Positions 12,701-32,999 of a stretch of 64,000 nt of DNA are shown in pieces. Below the pieces are notes generated by a model. That model made no database searches. It had not been told where the DNA came from and was given only the letters and a program-made list of their open reading frames with translations. The number at the start of each line of letters is the position of its first letter. Positions within the stretch are counted from its first letter, which is position 1. Origin of the DNA: Trichostrongylus colubriformis (taxonomy: Eukaryota; Nematoda; Chromadorea; Rhabditida; Trichostrongylidae); the NCBI GenBank assembly GCA_963978905.1, contig OZ022256.1:12321501-12385500 (forward strand), in the 5' to 3' direction. A program made the translations under genes and the position numbers.

Positions 12701-12924
12701 TGGTTATTACCAGTGTAAAATACCCACTTATCTCTCCGACCAGTGTCCAGTACAGAACTCTATAAAAACAGGCAGAGCTGTAGCGACTTTAGTTGGCGAA
12801 GAACGGGTAATTAACAATTCATGTTTTTTTCCAAGTTTGAAAATTCGCTGTACAACTACGAAGTGAGCAGTCTGCCGATGAATAACCTGTAATATGTATT
12901 TGAGTTATCGTGTTAAGTACACCA
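9791..12924. other. Intergenic; one GC-richer block
   Basis: A (TATG)4 run sits near 10772-10788. The 11380-11640 block is GC-rich and opens several overlapping short ORFs, which looks like base-composition noise or a promoter-like region. 12150-12270 resembles a dispersed repeat also seen near 9.55 and 53.45 kb. Confidence 0.45.
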
Positions 12925-12998
12925 GCCGCCATAGCTCAGTCGGTTAGAGCGTGGGTCTAATAAGCCCAAGGTCGCAGGTTCGACCCCTGCTGGCGGCA
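12925..12998 (+). tRNA. tRNA-Ile (anticodon AAU)
   Basis: A full cloverleaf can be drawn over 74 nt, including the discriminator A. The acceptor GCCGCCA pairs with TGGCGGC. The D-arm is GCTC/GAGC with a nine-base loop. The anticodon stem TGGGT/GCCCA carries the seven-base loop CTAATAA, so the anticodon is AAT (Ile). The T-stem GCAGG/CCTGC encloses TTCGACC. Intragenic pol III A-box (TAGCTCAGTCGG) and B-box (GGTTCGACCCC) are intact, and there is no intron. A short T-run (CTTTTC, about 10 nt downstream) could terminate transcription. It looks like a functional nuclear tRNA gene, independent of the protein gene 2.8 kb downstream. Confidence 0.95.
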
Positions 12999-14904
12999 AA
13001 TGCTTTGCTTTTCTGTCTCTCAGCCATGTTTCCACTATACAGTTACACACCTAGCATTGCACTGAATGTAACCATTAAAGGAAAAAGATAAAACGTCTGG
13101 TCTTAAGAAATACTTTTTGAGATGCTCCACGCATTCTAGTTTTATGACAATTCCCTGTGGCATTTTGACGAAACGTGGCCAATGGGCCAGCAATGTGCAA
13201 ATGTCTTCTTTGTTCTACCAACTGGGTTTGGTACCAATAAACTGCTCCTAGAGTATGATGGAAACTATTTTAAGCCTGTATGGCTCACAATTTGATAGCT
13301 TACTACTAGCTTACTATTCGGAACCATGTGCACTACACCACCACCTCCTCAGTCCCAATGTAGTCTAAACCTATTCCAGTGGTTGTCCATGGCTCATTCC
13401 TGTGCCACGGTCCTTTCCTATCTCAGAGCTTACAATTGAAACGATTTGCAGTACCTCTACCTATCCCACGGAAGGTAATAATTAACATAGGAAGAATTAT
13501 CCGGAAAATGAATAAATAAAAAATAAATAAATGAATAAATAAATAAGTATTTAGATAAGACAAATAAATAAACAGGTGAAATAAACAAGATGGTTGCTAG
13601 ACTCTTAAAATTCCAGCATGTTAAAAATAATGATGGAATGGAAGAGTTACCACTAGCTCCAGAATGACTGCTAAATTAAAGGCAATCAAGCATTATTATA
13701 TGTACTTTATTATATTATATGGAGTCTTACATCACATTGTTTTCGAAGATAAAACTACGATCCATTTATCTGCACTTCGAGTCAACAACAAAGTTACAGA
13801 TCTTTGCAACAAAGCCGTCTTTCCGTTTTGCAGAGAAAACTTTGAACTGTCGTGGAAAAACTCGCTTAAGGCTTATCACAGACTGTAATATTTGCCATTG
13901 TCCTCGATTACATACCCGCTTATCTGTTCGTCGCCCTCGCTCGAGCGCATGCTTTTCAATGTGGTCGTCGTATCCACCGGCAATACACTATCTCGTCGAT
14001 TGTTGGCTGGTCAGCGGCTGTGAGTTTTCCACGTCTAAGCAGTGCCTGTCGAAGAAATTTGCTGATAGGCGGAAGAAATGACGATCTGAGAGGTTTCAGA
14101 GGGATGTCAGAGATAGTGAGGCGGTGGGTGAGCTGACGAGAGAGTACGAACAGACAGTGTCGCGTGGTGCATGACACGCCTACTTCGACTAGAAAAAGGC
14201 AGGCCAATGCAAGCGATCCTGGAAGACAACCCCCTTTAGCTTTGTTCTTTGGACGCATTCCTGCTTAGTCTTCCCCAGTCCTTCTTTTCGATGTCCTTAT
14301 TCAATCTTCATTAGCCAATGTTTGCCTTGAGACTTTGCGTCAGCGACCTTTTCCATCTCTGACATTTTCTCTCAAACTGATCGTGATTATTCCATTTGAA
14401 GTCTCAGTAAGGGATTCTTAAGATACTGAACAAAGTACACGGAATTCGTTCACATGGAAATCGTGAGATGGTCACACCCATTCCCTCTGCAGATATCACT
14501 TTCAAATGTTCAATAGTTTTTGAATTTCCTTTAACCCGTGTGGGAGGAATCGCTATTGATTATTGTTCACTAGATGCCCTAATTCTCTTTCGCCAATGAA
14601 AGGGTTCTATTCGCCTGCGGTGCGGTGTGGAAAAATTGGCAAACGGTAACCCTGCGCTCAGTTTCGGGGTGGCGTGCAAGTGTTCCGACCAGCGTTTCGG
14701 GGAGGTCAGGTCACCAGTGCTGTGTTGAGACTGAAACATTGTATCATAGTCTTTTACAGCAAATAGCTCCCACCTTCATCATGGATCGTATCTGCTTTCA
14801 GTTAGAAATAGTATTTAATGGAAGATGCCCTAACCTAGTCATTTAAGTAACAAATATCCAACTTTATTACATATTTAACTAATACCTACCTTCATTCTCA
14901 TGGC
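12999..14904. other. Intergenic between tRNA-Ile and the tandem repeats
   Basis: Apart from the microsatellite, nothing is recognised. ORFs at 13664-14258 overlap on both strands without conserved motifs. Confidence 0.5.
13504..13573. repeat. (AAAT)n-type microsatellite
   Basis: An imperfect AAATA/AAATG run over about 70 bp, interrupted near 13546-13560. Confidence 0.85.
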
Positions 14905-15395
14905 CTTTATCTACATAAGGTAGACCAGGTACGAGGTCAAGATCTTGGAATCAGTGGCAAATCAATCGCTTAGTGAAGTAAACCCACACATGGGTGACCT
15001 GACCCTACGCCAATCACCAGAACACTTACAATACACCTCAGTTCCGACTGTCTGATTGGCTTCAAGTGGAAGCTCACGAGGGATTCCTTTGTGCTAAAAT
15101 AGTTCTAAGAAAGGGAGGGAAATCAAGTTTTCTTGGTTTTTGATTAACCTTTATCTTTCACATAAAGTAGACCAGGTGTAAAATACCTTGGAATCAGTAG
15201 TAAATAGTCGCCTCGTGAAGTAAACTCATCACTCATTGGTGACCTACTCCTACGCCAATCAACGGAACACCTACAACACACCTCAGAACGGTTCCGGCGG
15301 TTTGATTGGCTTCAAGTGAAAGCTTACGAGGGATTTTTTTGTGCTGTAATAGTTCTGAGATAGGGAGTGGAATTAAGTTTTCATGGTTTTTGATT
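14905..15395. repeat. Two tandem units of about 245 bp upstream of the phospho-lyase gene
   Basis: Units 14905-15149 and 15150-15395 share AAGTAGACCAGGT-like starts, CTTGGAATCAGT, GTGAAGTAAAC, GGTGACCT, CTACGCCAATCA, TTTGATTGGCTTCAAGTG and a GGTTTTTGATT end. A third diverged copy is at about 9630-9790. They end about 400 bp before the gene's start codon. Confidence 0.75.
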
Positions 15396-15750
15396 CTATT
15401 TACAATTTGCACGTGAATATCATCAGAATGGCGCATTTTATATTGCTATGCGAATAAATTTCACGTGACCACTGAATATAGCTGCTGCCCTTTACCACTC
15501 TACAGCAATCTTTATTGTTAGCTAGCAGTGGTAGCAATGGCATCAGTTAACGATAACACCTTACGGTTGCGTAATAACCGCTCAACATGTCCAGGACATA
15601 GCAACTAGATCTCTTGTGATGCTATTGTCGTATTGTCAAGCAGTCAGCGTAAACAAGTCATTTGTTTCCTTAGTTTTGTGTGCCAAACATTCTTTTTTTT
15701 TTGTCGGCTAATATGTTCCTTATCAGCACCTCTCGGTGAAAATGAGTTTC

Positions 15751-15791
15751 GTAAGTACAAACGTATTAACGGCATTATCAATTTTAGGATA
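15751..15791 (+). promoter_or_regulatory. Splice-leader acceptor or 37-nt 5'UTR intron just before the phospho-lyase start
   Basis: GTAAGT begins at 15751 and a TTTTAG acceptor ends at 15787, four bases before the chosen ATG at 15792. Two readings fit. It may be a trans-splicing acceptor receiving a spliced leader, as is usual in nematodes. It may instead be a 37-nt intron in the 5'UTR. Neither adds coding sequence: upstream reading through the junction meets a stop in the protein frame. The site favours ATG 15792 over the in-frame ATG at 15633, although the frame stays open to that codon. Confidence 0.55.
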
Positions 15792-25597
<9,806 letters not shown>

Positions 25598-27001
25598 AAT
25601 AGTCCGGATGGACAGCTGATTCTTTTTGACAGCACTGTCTTCTGTGAAGACGTACCTGTATTGCTGGTATTGATGTGCATAGCCTCACATCACATTACTG
25701 TCTTGTACAAACAACGATTAATTTGGGAGATTTATCACATAAATACGCACAGAACACAGCAATAACACCCGATTTCATAAAATCAATACAAAGGTTTTAT
25801 ATACAAGTTCATACAGCAATATAAAGCCATAGAAAAAGGTGCAGGTATTGAATAACTGCATATAAAGTGGGTTTTACTATAAATCTATTGTTTTAAGAGT
25901 TCCACTAAAATATCCAATTTTATTGTCGATTGGCTCTGTTGGTGTTGGTATCAACATCGCTGAGATTTGAAATTCCTGACTACCAGCTAGAAATTTCGAA
26001 TACCCGTAAAAAACGGAAATTAATGAAGAATGGGCACGATATGTGTCTTGCACTTAGTTTCCGGCTGGATATGATACTGGCCCGAAATACATGCACAATG
26101 CTGTACCTTCAGATGGCAGTGAAACATGATCCTTACAGTTGACAAGTTCCAAAAGGTGGGGCTGCCATGCGCGGAATATCGGATATCGGACGCTCGTATT
26201 ATTGGTATGGCAATGGATGTGTGCCAGTAGGACAGAAAATTCGTTTGACTGCGTGTGGCATGCGAAGCGGTGGTTGCGAGTTAGGTGAGCGGTATTATTT
26301 GAGACCTGAGACGATTGACTCCGAAAAAGGAGTAAGACACTGTCATCGCTTTAGTACCCAATTGATATTTGTACACATTGCATCGCACTCCAAACGTTGC
26401 GGCACGAACTTTCTGTCTTACGGGCTCCACCCGTCTGGCAATAGTGTCCTTCTGAAGTTCCATGTCGGCGGCTGTTTTTATCAGCAATAAGCTTCCTTTT
26501 TTGTGGCGGCAAGCGGTTGACGTTCGCCCTTCATACTATGACGAGTTGACGTCGATACAGTTGATTGCCTTGTTCTGAAAAAAAATTCATGAAGATATTC
26601 ACAAAACAAGTAAAAATGCTCTCACTTAATCAGAATCACCGAAAATATAATAATATAATAAAGCAACATTGACAGTATTCTGTGCTATGTCGTGACTCAC
26701 CGTCCGTTTCCGGTAAAGTTTCCTCAAACTAGAGCTGGCAAGAACGCGCGCTGCGCGCTCCCGCTTCTTTCAGTTCAAACTGTCTCCCGCCAAGAAAGGA
26801 AGGCACTGGAAGACCCTGGCTGTCTGATCGTAATTTGCGCGCCAAAAAAGCAGTCAGTTCGTCGTAAAGTCATCGCGGTTAGTAGGTCTCCGCTCAACAT
26901 CGTCGACTGATAGTCCACCTCCATGAATCGACATGACTCAACACCACCGCCAAGGCGTCCCAGATTTGCAATCCAACCTTGAAGCGTTGGTGGACCAGCC
27001 G

Positions 27002-30000
27002 TGAGTACAATTACATATACATGTTTACATATTTACTCATAATCACGTTTATTCGCTAACCGTTGATCGCCGCCGCCTAAATTTTCCTCCGCTCACAGTG
27101 GTCGTTGCTACCCCTAGCATTTAATCATTGTTCAGCTCAGCTACCAACGATATGGGATCACAACAGACATTAGGAAACTAGTGAACTAGTTCCCTTGAGT
27201 CTCACTGGACTAAATGAGAGTTTCGCACATGAATAGGTCTTATAATGAGAAAAAAGGGCGAAAACTTTTGCAGCGATGGCACCGGAGGTGGGCGGAGAAC
27301 GGAAAAGTCGATCGAGTTGTGAGCAGCCACTGGTCATTGCTTAAACAGTGGTTGCGCTCGTGCAAATTGAGAAAGCTTTTGTGAATGGAAATTTTTTAGA
27401 ATACTGTCTATTGATTTGTCGATTTGTTTACCTGTCCCCTGATTTCATATCCGAGTAGAGAGCCGAAATGTACAATGCAACCAGAGGGAACTGGCAGAGA
27501 TAGAGCAGATACAGCACTGCATCCATGTACAAATACGTTTGTAGGCCCGTTGGGGTTGATCTGGAAAGTTCTAAATTGTATTCGCATTTTTATATTTGTT
27601 GTACTATCACTTCTACTTATTATTCAGTTCTAAAGCTCTGTATGCCACTGCTTCAAGCTATCAATGTCACGAAAACGCGTGAGAACGCTCCGCCCACAGT
27701 GGGCGGTGTATTTCTGAGGCTAGCCCAGCCAATGTCAAGTCAGTCCGTTTGTTAGCAAAAAACAACTCAGCTCTGAGCTACTGACAAAAATGATTCGATA
27801 ATCCCTGATTCATGAGTAACTTGGGTAGCTTACTGTAATGAGTAGACTTCGTCCATAAGCTGTAATGTGTAGTATGGAGTGTTGAAGATCATCTGCACAG
27901 TGGCCATAAAAAGGCAGCGTCGAATGGCTCGTTGTCGTCGTAAGTGCGTCAACTGAAAATGAGAGCTTGCAGATTTCAACATCAATTTCCAATCAAATGC
28001 GTCAAAACAATGAAGTCTTCAGTGTTCGCTTGCGGTCGCGATGCATAGTATAGCGTCGCAAACTGCACCGCGACCGCGCGCGTGTGCCTTGACGCATCAA
28101 AAAGCCTACCCGTATGCTCTCTCTGGATTGAATTTTCAGTCCTTCACCCTCATGTTCGTGATATGTGCGCTGTTGTTTCGAGACCAAGTCACTTGACATC
28201 ACTGTGAATCTGAGGTTACTCGTATTTACTTTTTTATTTTAATCTACATATTTTTCCATAAAATTGTCCATTGCATGTAAATAAACTCACTTATTGTCAT
28301 TGTTATGGCAGCAAAGCACAAGAAGATCGGCCAGAATTGTACATACAAACGGGCACACATAGCTGATAAACGCTTCGAAGAATGCCACCCATTTGTAGCC
28401 TTGGTCACTGAAATTCGATATTTGGTAAAAAATCATTATTTCATAATTTCGGTAGAACCTGACTGCAGTTGTGCCTTAGCACGGTGTCTGATGTTAATAA
28501 TGAAAGGATATAATGCTAACCAGAATGCATTTTTCTCGAGAAATGGTAGGACCTTCGAGCTACAGGTCAGAACACTCGAACTAGGTCAAGATAGCCAGAG
28601 CTCGTGGAGTCACGCGGGGCTTTTTTGTAACACGGGCAGATAAAAATTTGTGGCATTCTGTGACACAATACAAGCGCTTCGCTTCATACCTCAAAATCCA
28701 CAATTCTCCCAACGGAAACCGTTAATCAATTGCGATCGTCAAAGATGCCTCAGCTAGAGGCTGATACCGCTGTCAGCCTCGAAAAATGGAAGATTCTACG
28801 TAAAATCTCACGTACCTCATAATCCTTGTGTCACGTTCACATGTTACCGCCACGAGACCGTCTTTGGTGGATACGTAACGTTCCGTTACCAGAAGCAATG
28901 GCCAACTCTGAAATGAGGACCAAGACTACTCAAGAGTATAAGCTATAGCTCTATGGCTCTATTCATACTCTGTGATACGGTCGCGCGACATGCATCACGT
29001 ACGCTCTGCGGTCAGTAGCAATTTAGGTCGACCGCGGAGGAGCGTTGCGGGTGCGTTGCGCGTGCTATAGGAGTGTGTCGCTGAGTGTGAGTGCAAGTTT
29101 AGACGTCGAATAAAATGTGGTGCCGTGAACGCAGTGAAGCTCTTGATACGTGCAAAGCATTGAGAATGTATTTTTCAAGATTCTTTTTTCTTCGGCTCTT
29201 TTACACTTTCACCCATTGCAATTTGCAGCTAAGATGAAGTCTCTAATTCGCTTTTAGGACTTCCGTAAGTAATGTCGCTTTTTTTCGAACAAGAATTCCT
29301 ATGAGCATTTTACACATCCTTCCAGAGAGAGTTTTTTTTGCACTATAAAAGGCAGTGTTCAGTTTTAGAGTGTGTTAGATTGGGGCGCATATTCCGACTA
29401 GCGAAGGGATATATCCAGTAGACCAAGACGGCAAATAGTTAAAACACTATATTTCACTTTGGAAAAACCAATAATCATTCGACCCATATTAGCCCTGACC
29501 TCTTCTGCTAACTTCGATACTTGGTTGATCGAGAAGTCTCGTCGTTCTTTTTCTAAATTTCTTTTTCCAAGGACAGGTTTATTCAAAATGATAATCGTTC
29601 AGATCCCTCGCAGAGCATATTGTTTTGGCTACGATTCATATTGAGTTTCAAAAAGCGTGTAAACGGGGTCAGCTGACATTATTTCACGACTTATTTTTTC
29701 AACAGAAAAAGAAAGAATGTGGTCAGTGGTGCTTCTCCATTCCTACCAACTACCCTTTGGTAATACTTCACCACTCTTGTAGCGGAGTAGCCAAAAAAAT
29801 TTTCTCGCTCTGATTCGACGAAAGTGTCAAAAATCACCGAGTTGTGGTGACAAGAACCAAATTTGGAGAGCGAGCGACGCCACCTTCTGAGCAACCAATT
29901 GGTGGAACTTGTAGAAAAAATCGGGGTTGAGTACGAGACACATGACTGATTGAGTTTTCCGGAGTGAAAGATAATGTTTCAAGTAATTGCCGGTGCGGTC

Positions 30001-30653
30001 CTTCTCGAATAAGCCAACCACTTCGCCAGCTCAAAAATCGGCCCCAATGCGATGGACTGAGAAACTGAGCGGGCCATTTTGTAGAGCTGAAAAATCTCTT
30101 CCGAATGATTCATGGCTTACTGCACAATCTTGTAATTTAACAAAAAAAATTTTCTTCGGAAAAAAAAACGCATCACTTATGAAATGGCCCAATATATGTC
30201 TGGAATTCGCAGCTGGCATCAAAAACCAAGCATTAAAAAAGAAAATCGATTTTTAATACCGTGGACCTGCAATCATTCGATGACTAGTCATGTCATGGTG
30301 TTGCAATGTAGGCAAAACTACCTCTTCATGTGACCGAGCATACATGTATGATGCTATGATGCTCCTCACTCTAAGAGGTACCACATGATCTAGGATAGTA
30401 GCGGATTCACAGTCAATCGTTTCTTAGGCATAACTGTGGCATTCTCGAGATTGCCCCCTTTCCTTCTTCATTCCTAGAGTCTCAACCGCCAGGTAGATAA
30501 AGTATTCACACTCCCAAAGTAGAGCATCCTAGATTCCTAGACAGAAAAATAACTGCGCCCAATTATTTATTTAGATCGTGAGCGTCACGCAGTTGAGGGT
30601 GCATGTCTAATGAATATACTATTCAGGTGTCGATAGCGCTTGCGACCATCATG
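27002..30653. other. Gene-poor stretch
   Basis: ORFs up to 112 codons (28305-28643) lack recognisable motifs or paired splice sites. Short GC-rich words occur at 28030-28085 and 28975-29060. 29830-30250 is open on both strands, as an old repeat might be. No RNA gene is seen. Confidence 0.45.
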
Positions 30654-30662
30654 CACTTTCCC

Positions 30663-30891
30663 GGGTGTGTAACCTTCTGTCAGGATTTCGCACCGCGGTT
30701 GTCGCAAGCGAAGCGATGCGGACAAGCTAAATGTTGTTGGGTTCCAAAGCGATTACTAGTCACCTGTGCATGGCACCCCTAGCATTACCGTGTATCGCTC
30801 TGAAACCCAGCGATAGCGAGCGCAAAACTTGCAGACACCGCATCGCACGCCGCTCGCCGTTGCGAAATCCTGACATAAGGGTACACACCCC
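30663..30891. mobile_element. 229-bp foldback MITE with 9-bp target duplication
   Basis: The left arm GGGTGTGTAACCTTCTGTCA and the right arm are inverted repeats of about 60 bp that include TCAGGATTTCGCA. The flanks CACTTTCCC at 30654-30662 and 30892-30900 are perfect 9-bp repeats. The terminal GGGTGTGTA matches the first nine bases of the 60908-62464 element, which also has a 9-bp duplication. The two are probably mobilised by the same kind of transposase. Confidence 0.85.
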
Positions 30892-31109
30892 CACTTTCCC
30901 CACTAAGCAAGTGGAAACGCATGAGTTCGCTCAGGCCTGATACGTAAGACTACGCATATGTATTAGAAACTTTCGTTATCAGACACCAAGTATTCCGCGA
31001 ACGACGCAGAAGTAGGTTCTTCGGAAGCAGCACCAAGCGAGCCTCATAGAACTACACTTTCTCTGCATTTCTCGGGACAGCGGATTGACGTCAAAATTTA
31101 CCTAATGCA

Positions 31110-31620
31110 ATGACTACACGAAGAACATCCGGCTTCGCACCAATCTCCTCTATTCCGCTGTCCTTTCTGACGTGACAAATGCCACAGAGACTTGGATTCT
31201 ATGCGTGCAAAAAGAGCATGCGGTCGGCGTTATCCCATTCATCATTGCAGGGCGATACTCGGAGAATCCTGATACAGGCAAAACAGAGGGTGATCCGGAG
31301 TTTCGAACTCCGTCGACGACCGAGTATTAGGAACGCCGCCGTATTTGTCAAGCAATCGAAGATTAGATGGACCGGACACGTCATGCGATATCGTGATGTT
31401 GGATCAGAGGGATCAAAGAGTGAATCCCTTGGGACCTCAAACGAACACCTGGACGACCGCCGACTCGATGGTCAAACTTAATTACGAAGGGAGGACACGA
31501 GCGGCTGTGTGTTCCTGAGCCAGAGGGGTTCAGTGGAGTACTGCTCTGGTTCGCGACAGGGACGACTGGAGACATTGCCGGCGCCCGTTCGAGACTCTGC
31601 AGCATCGGGACGACAAGTGA
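31110..31620 (+). pseudogene. RTE-type non-LTR retrotransposon, 3' end of the reverse-transcriptase ORF
   Basis: C-terminal RTE reverse-transcriptase hallmarks are readable in alternating frames: RLRTNLLYSAVLSD and NATETW, then QSKIRWTGHVMRYRD, then DLKRTPGRPPTRWSN, then WSTALVRDRDDWR with a TGA at 31618-31620. At least three frameshifts separate them. The bases after the stop include TGATACC, like the short tail repeats of RTE elements. The 5' part (endonuclease and RT core) is missing, as expected for 5'-truncated LINE insertions. It is not functional. Confidence 0.85.
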
Positions 31621-31704
31621 TATATGTAGGTGATACCATGACTAGAAAGAACGCAAAGACATTTCACGCATTGACTTTCGAACCTTCAGTACATTTCCAA
31701 GGTG

Positions 31705-31884
31705 TAAGGCGGCGATCGTCCTCAGCGCTGACAGGGCGTGGCTGCGTTCATAAGAAGCGAGGCAGAGTGGAACGGGAGAGGTGCAGAGCCGATGCAGGCA
31801 ATGAGGCAGAGTAGCATAGGCGGAGACGCAGAGACAAGCAGCCACGCCTTGTCGCCGGCACCGCAGAGTATGAACGCGGCCTAA
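31705..31884. repeat. MITE, TAAGGCCGC family
   Basis: Internal GGGCGTGGCTGCGTTCAT, GAGGCAGAGT and GCAGCCACGCC, and the right end AGTATGAACGCGGCCTAA, match the 62489-62667 copy. It lies 84 bp downstream of the RTE remnant's stop codon. Confidence 0.7.
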
Positions 31885-32242
31885 TTGTCATCATTCGCTC
31901 ACAAGGTTCAAGGGATAATTCACATAGCCTGATGAAAGAGCTCGAGTTGTGGACTGGACTCGAATCAGAAAACAGCATAATTCAGCGCTAAGCAATCGTT
32001 TTGGGGTACGCCGCCTTCTTCACTTCCATGTGCAGTCGTAAACATTTCAATGCTTTGACCAATACAATGAATTGCAGAGGCCAGTCGATGGAAAAGTCGC
32101 AGTTTTGTTGTAAGAACTGATCTGCTATCGTCACTTCAGCGACAGAAGGCTTGGTTTACTTGGCTTGCGTTGCTGCAGGTTTGATCCGCGCACCACTCTC
32201 GTGGAAGCGGCGTCACTTGGCATTGCGCACTGTTGACACATA

Positions 32243-32989
32243 CAGGGGGTGCCAAAAAAAGAAGTAATTTTGTCTCCTCCACTTTCAACCCCACTTTAGT
32301 CGAACTGCAGAAAATTCTGTTAAGGTATTTTCAGACCCAGATCCAAGATCAGACCTCACTCTATCACTATCCTCCGTGGCAGCCTTCTGCATGAGCAGGG
32401 ACGGGAGCGAGGGAAGAGTGAACAAGATGTGTCACCTCAACTGGGCAAAATCCGAAATTTCGTCGCCCTCGTTCACAACCTTGCTGAGGTCCGTTCACTC
32501 TGGGTACCTAAGGGGATTCATACTGGGTGGTGTTCTTTAACATCCCGTTTTTTCCGGGTTCCCAGCGCCCTTCGTTTCCAAGACCGATACGTGCCCTTAC
32601 CACTGAAACCCCTCCGGAGGCAGATTTGAGGCATGAAAATGATACTTCGGATCATAGCAGCCTTGTCCAGGCAGCAGGGGCTCTGTGACTTCCATGAACC
32701 GAAGGGCCAATCCTCAGGAAGCTTCTCACACAAGATCTACCACGGAGCTTGACTTCACTGTTTTAAGCGGACCATGATACTGTAGGTACTCGAAGCCGGA
32801 CTGCGCCGAATGAAAGCTCCATATTTTTATAAAGGTGAACGTAGGGAGCCACCGCTCGTTCCTGCTTTTAGAGGAACATTTCGTGAATGTTTCGCCCCAA
32901 TACTTTTATCTCTTTCGTTTCTCTATGTTTTGTATAATCGGCAGATGTGAACCGTGGGCAAAATTACTTCTTTTTTTTGGCACCCCCTG
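32243..32989. mobile_element. TA-flanked DNA element with CAGGGGGTGCC termini
   Basis: Nearly perfect inverted ends of about 30 bp (CAGGGGGTGCC followed by an A-run and GAAGTAATTTTG) are flanked by TA at 32241-32242 and 32990-32991. The 747-bp interior has no readable transposase on either strand. The TA duplication and the termini suggest a Tc1/mariner-superfamily non-autonomous element (inference). A truncated copy of one end lies at 37087-37222. Confidence 0.8.
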
Positions 32990-32999
32990 TATGTATATG

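Noticed and set aside
15633..15791. Upstream in-frame start that would add 53 residues
   Set aside because: The extension is T-rich with no similarity to the family and is separated from ATG 15792 by a good acceptor site.
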